A stretch of 64,000 nucleotides of DNA from Phialophora verrucosa (lineage: Eukaryota > Ascomycota > Eurotiomycetes > Chaetothyriales > Herpotrichiellaceae). Positions 56,818 to 64,000 of the stretch are shown here, piece after piece. The position numbers were made by a program, and so were the translations under genes. The DNA lies in contig MSED01000003.1 of assembly GCA_002099365.1 (NCBI GenBank), positions 248,001 to 312,000 on the forward strand, read 5' to 3'. The notes beneath the pieces are model-generated. The model did no database searches. It had not been told where the DNA came from and was given only the letters and a program-made list of their open reading frames with translations. Positions within the stretch are counted from its first letter, which is position 1. Every line of letters begins with the position of its first letter.

Positions 56818-58033
56818 CTAGTACGCCTTGACTCCTGCGTATCGGAGAAGTTGGTCCGAGATCACAGGCTTCTCAAAGGGCTCGCTCCTGTCCTTGGGGC
56901 ACACTTGACCATCCCTCATGGGCCTCTCCTTGGCCGGACGGATGTTGCTTGAACATGTCAGTCAGTAAAAGTTGACATAAAGCCTAATTGTGGTATCGAC
57001 TTACCAGTGAGGCCAGTGGGTCGTGCCCAACCAATTTTCGAAGCATTGCTTCTTCAACTCCAAAGATTCGGGAGTGGCGAATTTGCGAGGGGTCATGCAG
57101 ACATACTGCACATGGCGGATCTGGTCGCCCGTGGGGAGCTCGGCGTAGTGCATGGTGCGCGAATCCCAGAGCACAAGGTCACCTGGGTCCATGTTGATCT
57201 TGACCAGCTCACAGCCCTTGTCCTTGAACCATTGGACATCCTTCTCGTTGAACAAGAAGAGATCCATGTACTTCAACTCCGGGGGTGGTGCGTCCTCGTG
57301 GGCGAAATTTTCGCGCTTGTGGGAGAAGAATTCGTCGAACAGCTTGGAAGATCCCTTCATGAGAACCAAGCCACCGTCCTTGGGTCCGTTGGGTGCGAAG
57401 TTGACCAGACCTTGGACAGCTTGCATCCTTTATGGAGTCGTTAGTCTTGATATTTGACCTCATTACCGGTACACGCACCCTTTGCGGTCGGGGTTCTGGT
57501 CACAATGTGGCCAAGGGCTCCATTTCACATCCTTTCTGTTGGGTGGCGAGATGTTCAGGCCGTCGAACGAGCTCAAAAGCTCCTTGGTGCCCCAGAGCTT
57601 TTCGAAAACCTCGACAACCTTGGGTTCCATACGAGCCTCCCAGGCCATCCTCTCGTGCGGGGCGCCATAGGCGTAGTACATTCTGCATCTTTGGGTCAGG
57701 AATTGGTCCAGGTGACGATGGGCCTAATAAGCCCATCACGGAAGAGAAAGTGACTTACGACCCCTTGAAGCTGACAGGAAGATGTTCCGCTGTCCAGGTG
57801 CTCGGATTGTTCTCGTCAAAGCCCAATTCGAACTTGTGCAGCCACTCGATCTGCTTCTGGGCATAGTATGCCGCTCGCTCCGGGCTGACGACACCTTTGA
57901 TCAAGACGCATCCCTTCTGGTGGAATTCGTCACGCCAATCGCCATAGCTCTGATCTTCTAGAGTAAGGAGATCCTTGTCGGTCTTCAGCTCCTGTGTGCC
58001 GGTTTCGGAGGTGGTGATAACGGTGGCGGACAT
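56818..58033 (-). CDS. Phytanoyl-CoA dioxygenase family protein 2 (PhyH-2)
   Basis: Paralogue of PhyH-1, in four exons: 58033-57759, 57682 to about 57486, about 57425 to 57004, and a last exon ending at the TAG 56818-56820 (read NIRPAKERPMRDGQ ... AGVKAY). The iron motif is WPHCDQNP (H-x-D), the distal His is in DSRTMHYAELP, and the shared block is VQGLVNFAPNGPKDGGL. The central insert between the motifs differs from PhyH-1, so substrate pockets may differ. The last intron starts GTAAGT after THWPH and restores CNIRPAK, parallel to NARHVAA in PhyH-1. It is divergent from CocE-2. A heterodimer or sequential pair acting on one substrate is possible but not shown. Confidence 0.9.
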
Positions 58034-58726
58034 TGTACTAGATTCGGTTGATGGAATGGAAACTCAGATGATCTCTGTCTGCTGGAAACAATGGTTGCTT
58101 GAAGGGAGTTGTTGAATGAGGTTGTGGTTCTGATATACAGGCTCGGGTCAAGTACCTCTGGCTTGACAGAGCATGATCGTCTTGATTGCCGATGCTGGAA
58201 GATCCTGAGTTCCGATCTGCTCCTCGGGACGTTGTGGGTCGATACGAAGTTTGTCCCATGTGTGCCTCCCCCCGGCATTTGCGACTGACCACAGTAGGTT
58301 AGCGGAGCGGAGAGCTCCAAAGCACGGAGCAGTTTCACCCAGTCGGTGGCGCGCCGACGGAGCTAAGTGGACTCGGAGGTTAGCCCAGACGACAGTGGCA
58401 CCTCCGAGTCCCCTAATCCACTACGTACTCGTAGACTCCCGGGGGAGTCTGGAGTACCTGCAGGAGCCGGGAGAGGCTAGGTAGGCCCAGACAACCGGCG
58501 CCTCTATTTGGCCGACGCGGGCTCCGGTGCAGGGTCTTGATCACCATCATCTCGAGACTTCATAGTCTTGAATCTTGTCGACTGATATGATTGTATACCT
58601 TTCAGTCGGGTCGAATCGAATTCTGAATCAATCTTTTGTACACATTCCTTTGTTTGAAACCTGACCCAAGCACTCACAAAACTTGTCATAATCCTTTTAG
58701 ACGACACAGCCACTGCACCGTCAACG
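58034..58726. promoter_or_regulatory. Divergent promoter, PhyH-2 / CocE-2
   Basis: This 693-bp shared region has GC-rich symmetrical elements. GGACTCGGAGGT (58369-58380) and its exact inverse ACCTCCGAGTCC (58400-58411) lie 19 bases apart. AGACTCCC-GG-GGGAGTCT lies at 58433-58450. These are candidate operators for a dimeric regulator. The near-identical core CTCGGAG/CTCCGAG resembles the CCGAG palindrome in the monooxygenase/PhyH-1 promoter. Confidence 0.6.
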
Positions 58727-60600
58727 ATGCCTCCTCCTGTTCAGGTCGCCACCAAGAGGGTGGCAGCACCAAAACTCGGGGAGAATGGCTACGTTGGATT
58801 CCAGCCAGGGAAGACGGAAGTCCTGAAGCAAGGCTGGAATGGTTTCCACGCAAAGGCATTGGAAAGCGACATCTTGATCGAACATGATGTTGAGATTGTC
58901 GTGCGTGACGGTGCACGGCTCTACGTGGACATTTACCGACCGGCAGGCAGCAAGGAGAAGATCCCCGCGGTGCTCAGCTGGTCCTTCTACGGTAAAAAGT
59001 ACAGTTCACTAGACATGCTTCCAATGGTCGTGTGGAAGTGCTGTGTGCCAGATTCCGACCTTAGCGGACTGGAGAAGTTCGAGGGGCTTGATCCTCAATA
59101 CTGGTGCCCTAAGGGTTACGCCATTATCAGTGTCGACACTCGTGGCGCTGGCAACAGTGATGGCCAAATCTGTGTCATGGGCACCCAAGATGCCGAAGAC
59201 GGATACGACGTCGTTGAGGCCATCGCCAAGAAGGACTGGTGCAACGGTAATATAGGTATGGCTGGTAACTCTGCCCTTGCCATCAGCCAGTGGTTCATTG
59301 CCGCACAAAAGCCCCCTTCCTTGAAGGCGATCGCCCCATGGGATGGGATGGGCGACCTGTTCCGCGAGCAGTTCTGTCGCGGCGGCTGGTTCTCCATGAG
59401 CAACTTTGATCTGATTGGTAAGGAGATCGTTCGAGGCCAAGTCAACTCAGGTCTCGAAGACTTTGAAGAAATGTATCGGCGCTCCAACGTATCCAATAAG
59501 TATTGGGAAGATAAAAGAGTCGACATGTCCAAGATTGAAATCCCAACCTTCATCCGGGGTTCGGATATTAGCACCATCCACACCATGGGAGCGATTCGTG
59601 GTTGGATGCAGGTCCCGTCTAAGGACAAATGGATCTGGTGGGGGAGCAACCAAGAGTGGTTCGAGTTCTACAGGTATGGCTTGGTGCAACTGTGCTTGTT
59701 GGGCAGAGCTGACTGGTATCACAGCGTGCCGGAATCATGGAAAGAATTGAATCGCTTCTTCGACAGATATCTTCGGAACGAACAGAATGACTGGGATCAA
59801 ACGCCCAAAGTTCGTTGGTCAGTCTTGCAATTCGGTGACCGAGATGCCAAAGAAGTTGAGCTGGAGGACTTCCCTGTTCCTGGGACAGAGTACAAGGAAT
59901 TCTTCCTCGACGACAACAAACTGGTCAGTAAGCCGCCGACAACGCACGGCCAGTTCTCGTACGATTCGGAAAGCCACAAGAGCTTCGTCGCCTTCGATTA
60001 CACGTTTGAAAAGGATTCGAGATTGGTGGGACTTCCGAAGGCGATCTTGTATCTCTCCTGCGAGGATAGGGATGACTTCACCGTGTTTGTCATCATCCGC
60101 AAGAAGGACAAGAATGGCCAGGATCTTATGCACCTGAACTTCCCCATCAAGGCCGCTCCCATCAATTCCATCGACGAAATCCCGGAGAAAGACTACTCCA
60201 GTACGAACTTGCACCTTGGGTCTGTGGGCATTCTGAGAGCATCGCACCGTGCGATCGATCACTCCAAGAGCTTGCATCCACAATTTCCCTTCCATCCACA
60301 CACAAAGAAGGAGAAGATCACTCCTGGCAGTGTCGTCAAGCTCGAGATTGGAATCTGGGCCATGGGTGTCGATTTCGAAGCAGGGGAGAGCCTCAGTTTC
60401 CGGGTAAGTGGACTGAGTGCCTAGTGGTACTCATGCAATGTCATGCTAACGATTATTGGTAGGTTGGCGGTCAATATCCCAGCATCATGGAATACAAGAC
60501 GTGGTCCAGCCCAAGACCTGAGCACGAACTCAACCGTGGCAAGCATACTGTGCACACTGGCGCCAACTACCCAAGCTCCCTCATTTTGCCCTTTATATGA
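58727..60600 (+). CDS. CocE/NonD family hydrolase 2
   Basis: This hydrolase has 604 residues in two exons (58727-60403, 60463-60600). Exon 2 supplies the C terminus VGGQYPSIMEYKTWSS ... NRGKHTVHTG ... LILPFI, typical of the family's final jelly-roll strand; without it the protein would end in a false LSA tail. The catalytic fold shows AVLSWSFYGKK, YAIISVDTRGAGNSDG and the nucleophile elbow GMAGNSALAIS with Ser182. The WWGSNQEWFEFY block corresponds to the N-x-QEW element of this fungal subgroup, where other branches hold the histidine, so the catalytic triad is not fully assigned. It shares its promoter with PhyH-2. It probably hydrolyses an ester or amide in the same pathway. Confidence 0.88.
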
Positions 60601-61802
60601 CAAGGACGGGTGTCTGGGTGGTTGAGGCAAGCCCGCGCCATGGCTTTTGAAGGCTTCCTAAACGTGTCAGGTCGACGAAGACGACGTCGCTGTTCCCGCT
60701 TGACGATTAGCACTTGTGTTGCACGTGGCAACCAGGCCAACCAAAAAAAATCACATGGCGACAACAAGGCTCGACTGCCTCGGCACTGTTGCCGCGACGC
60801 CTAGGGTGGGAGATAGGAGTGCGGTGGAGGGGTGGGGGGAAGGGGTGTGTCATTTCTGAGGATATCTTTGGGCGTTTGATAACATTCGCCTGGATAAAAT
60901 CCCAGAGAAGTGAGAAGGAGACCCAGAGGCGAAACAATGCCAGATACCTCGTACTGGGTTCAATAGTTGCATCTCACCCCATCTGCACTCGTACTCGGGC
61001 CACCTGTTCGGAGGCAATCTTCCCTGCCTCGGCCCCACCCCCGTCCGGCTGTTGGTTTCGGGACCGACTGCTTCGATTTACGTGGCAAGCCATTGGTCCC
61101 ATGACCGGCTCGAATGGTCCCAGTGATGCCAATGCCGCCGTCGACGCGACCCCGCGGGCTTGAACGGCAAACCTCTCCAGCCTCTTGGGGACCCCGCGGC
61201 TTGAACTGGCTTGTGGCACTGTCATTCTGGTGGACATTCGACGTCGCCTTTCCTTGGTAGCGAACAGCCAACCTGGAGAAGGGTGCTACGCCAGATCTCG
61301 TTTAGGTCAAAGCTTGTCGTGCAGGGCCAGCGTCGACAACAACTCGACCTCATCACTCACGCCGTCGCCCTCTGCCACTGTCATTTACTGGCCGTGAGAA
61401 GCGCATTTGTGGTAGTGCAAAAGCCCTGTTTGTCGTTGAAAGGGCTACACTGAGGTTCTGCCTTTATATCCGACCGTATTCAAGCCACAATACAGTATTC
61501 TACTGCTTATCAAGCGCCGGAAACCTTCTACGGAGGCTCTTGGCTGGACCCTCAAGCGTCAGATCAAAGCACCCATCTCAACACGTCCGCGTCGTCGCAA
61601 CACATCACTTGGGCGCTCAACGGATATGGACGTTGTCACCCTGCACCTATTCTTACTTAGCAGCTCGACCGCTGAGGTAGAATTGAGAAGCAGAAAACTC
61701 AAAATCGAGACGGTGCAGCCTGAACCTTCCAACGATATACGCAACTGCTTACGAGGCGCTGAAGCTGATGGGCTGACAGTCAAGCTCACGGCGACGTAAC
61801 CA
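60601..61802. other. Intergenic region before the last regulator
   Basis: This is the CocE-2 3' flank and the promoter and 5' leader of the Zn2Cys6 gene. No gene is recognised. Confidence 0.4.
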
Positions 61803-64000
61803 ATGACGGATCAACCCCCACCGGCCAAGCGGCCACGATTGTCCCTGGCATGCAATGAGTGCCGGCGGAGAAAGGTCAAATGCGACGCCCAGTATCCTCG
61901 ATGCCATAATTGCGAGACGCGCAACACTGAATGTCGGACAGAAGATCCTCGACGGCCGGGGGTCTCTGTGTTAAGGGAGTGGATTTACGGTGTCTATCCA
62001 TCAGAAGCACAGCCTCCGCCTCGGCCCAACCCTGGGCGTAGTAGTTCGGCGAACAACGTCAACGGGCATGGCTCAACTCCTGATGTGGCCACAGCCCAGT
62101 CGCCGTCGGTCGCGGGCCTCTCTGCGCGGGCTGTTTCAGTGAATGATACCATTTCGCGGGTCCATCAACCACACGAGATGTCGTTCAACCTCGACCAGCA
62201 GACCCACCGGATCAAGATGATGGGGTCCAGCAGTTCGCAAACTCTGGCCAAATCGCTTGACGTGTACTTCGCGCGAGCCAAAATGGGCTCTTTATCCGAA
62301 TATTTTGTGCACGGCATGCGACATGCAGAAGAGGTGGTCCTTCCCATGTCTGCCGCCAATTTGCCCTCTTTTCCCGACCTTGACACCTGCAATGCATACA
62401 TGTCGGCCTACTTCAAGCGAATACATGTTCTCTTCCCTATCTTCGACATTGATCAACTTCGGAGCACCATCCGTCGTCTGAGCGCCATGTCGAGCCTTCA
62501 AACACTCCCCACGCAGCAAATACCCCTCTTAGCCGGCGCCTATTTGGCCTTAAGCTTGGGCGCGGATGAGGGATCACCGCGACCCACGCCCGATGGAAAC
62601 ATCCTTCTCGAGGCAGCCACGAGCTTGCTAGGCCATGTTATTCTCATGCCATATCTACCATCCGTGCAGTGCCTGCTCATGTTTGCCATCTGCTACCGTG
62701 GCCGCAACAAGGAGGGCGTGGCATGGCAGATGGTTGGAATGGCGATCCGAATTGCCCATACGCTAGGTCTCCACCGCTTTTCCTCCGCCCAGCCCTCGGC
62801 TCAGCACGGCATCCAGGGCAAACAGGCTCAGCTGTTCCACGCGCGTATATGGGGGATCTGCTGCTGTCTAGAAAAGATCATGCAGCTGGAGTCAGGCAGA
62901 CCTTCCGCGATCGCAGCAGTGGATCGCGATCAAATGATGGGTCCTGAGCAACAGCCCAAAGGTCACGACTTTTTGCAATGGTCCGTCGGCCTGGCGCAGA
63001 TCCAAGGTATGATCAGCGACCACATATATGGGCAGACCACGGAGCCGCGGACAGCCGTGCGGCTCTTACGGGACACCGCTCGGCTAGACGAGCTTCTGAC
63101 TTCCTGGGTTAGCTCCATTCCTTACCAATTCCAACCACGTGGCGACTTGCTGTGCCCGCCAGAGGAATTCCACATGGCGGCTCATATATCCATCCAGTAC
63201 AACCAGGCCCTGATAGCTCTGCACCGGGTGGCCTTGATTGCTCCGACGGCCAGCTTTCAAGCCGGGGTTGCGGAGCTCTGCGCCAATGAACCTTCCACAT
63301 ACCGACTCCAAGAGGGCGAGTCGATTTGTGTGAACAGTGCCCGAGCAATCGCGCACCTTACCGTCGAGATGGCAGAGCGCAAAACTAACAGTCGCCTCAT
63401 CACTGCCGGGAGCGAGTTGCTTGCCTGCGTAGTGTTGGCCTTCTTCCTCATGAAAACTTCTTCCCGCAGATCTCAGGCGGCCGATCTTGAGGTGAGTCCG
63501 ACCGAGCAAACCATCCCAACGCAGCGCTGATGTGCGTGTACAATAGCTCCTAAAGGCCACTGCGGAAGTAGTGGCCGAACAGTTTTCGAACTCGGGGATG
63601 GATCCGCGCTTCTCAGAAGGTGAGCACCACTCTATCCTGAACAAGCTGGTGTTTCCGTCTAACCTCGTGTGCACAGCTCCCCTCGGCATCTACCGACGAG
63701 TGTCGGCACACTTTGAGAATGTTCGGCGTTCAGAGATGCGGTCGTCTGACCAGAGTAAAGACATTGGTGACGCGGCTTCACTCTATGTCAACGGTACGAA
63801 TACTTCCCCCTCTAATAGGCTCGGCACGCCGCAGCCCCATATCGATGCCATGCCGCAGCTGTCCAACGGAAACGATCACGAGGCTTTTGGCTACGAGCTA
63901 GGCCAAGGAATGCCGGCGCATGCTTCGCACATGTCTATGCACTATTCGGACTCCAGATTGGCGCCGGGGGCAGCAGGTCTTGAAGGAAGCCTGCCCTTCA
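61803..64000 (+). CDS. Zn2Cys6 transcription factor (3' end beyond the window)
   Basis: A fungal binuclear-cluster activator, cut by the right edge. Exon 1 is 61803-63491, exon 2 is 63547-63619, and exon 3 starts at 63677 and is still open at 64000. The cluster lies near the N terminus: C17-x2-C-x6-C-x6-C-x2-C-x6-C44, preceded by a basic KRPRLS stretch. The middle homology region spans roughly 190-400 (MSAYFKRIHVLFPIFD, LLAGAYLALSLGADEG, VGMAIRIAHTLGLHRF). Exon 3 is rich in Ser, Asn, His and Pro, as in activation domains. It is unrelated in detail to regulators A and B. Being next to CocE-2 it is the best candidate regulator of the monooxygenase/PhyH/CocE group. Confidence 0.92.

Noticed and set aside
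1..64000. Secondary-metabolite biosynthetic cluster
   Set aside because: No polyketide synthase, NRPS, terpene cyclase, DMATS or similar backbone enzyme is encoded in the window; the enzymes present are of catabolic or tailoring type.
1..64000. Giant cargo-carrying Starship element
   Set aside because: No tyrosine recombinase of the DUF3435 captain type and no matching long-range ends are visible; the only clear element is the 3.5-kb one.

Overview
The window looks like an accessory region of a filamentous ascomycete (Pezizomycotina). Genes are split by short GT-AG introns of about 45-120 bases, many with a CTAAC/CTGAC branch site. The regulators carry fungal Zn2Cys6 or C2H2 domains with the fungal-specific middle homology region. 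One transposon has a core almost free of CpA/TpG, as repeat-induced point mutation (RIP) leaves it. I see no rRNA, tRNA or CRISPR, and no polyketide synthase, NRPS or terpene cyclase. I read the window as a mosaic of catabolic gene groups rather than a secondary-metabolite cluster. Species cannot be fixed from sequence alone.

Layout. 1-4.6 kb: a degenerate C2H2-type gene enclosed by long imperfect inverted repeats. 5.9-24.3 kb: a putative sugar-acid group. It has an L-fuconate-dehydratase-like enolase-superfamily enzyme, a DHDPS/KDG-aldolase-family enzyme, two sugar-porter MFS transporters and a TauD-type dioxygenase, and holds two paralogous Zn2Cys6 regulators (7.4-9.8 kb, minus; 21.8-24.3 kb, plus) with the same exon architecture. 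24.6-33.4 kb: four minus-strand genes, namely a P450, a fumarylacetoacetase-type hydrolase, a DODA/LigB extradiol dioxygenase and an aldehyde-dehydrogenase-like protein that lacks the catalytic residues. 33.56-37.08 kb: a 3.5-kb terminal-inverted-repeat element with a RIP-degraded core and clean ends.

37.6-64 kb: a small unknown gene, a cupin divergent from a CocE/NonD hydrolase, a C2H2 regulator, a 14-TM DHA2 transporter, a second MFS transporter, a salicylate-hydroxylase-like FAD monooxygenase, two phytanoyl-CoA-dioxygenase-like proteins, a second CocE/NonD hydrolase and a Zn2Cys6 regulator that runs off the right edge. Several pairs share divergent promoters (MFS/TauD, cupin/CocE, monooxygenase/PhyH-1, PhyH-2/CocE-2), and two of these hold notable palindromes.

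Working model (inference). The left group imports a deoxy-sugar or uronic-type sugar and dehydrates and cleaves its aldonate under two duplicated regulators. The middle and right groups hydroxylate, ring-cleave and hydrolyse an aromatic or ester-type compound. Substrates are not proven by the sequence. The strongest observations are the duplicated regulator pair with diverged splice sites (two GC-AG introns in one copy, a lost donor in the other), the RIP-bounded element, the catalytically empty ALDH-like protein and the inverted-repeat-flanked zinc-finger gene.
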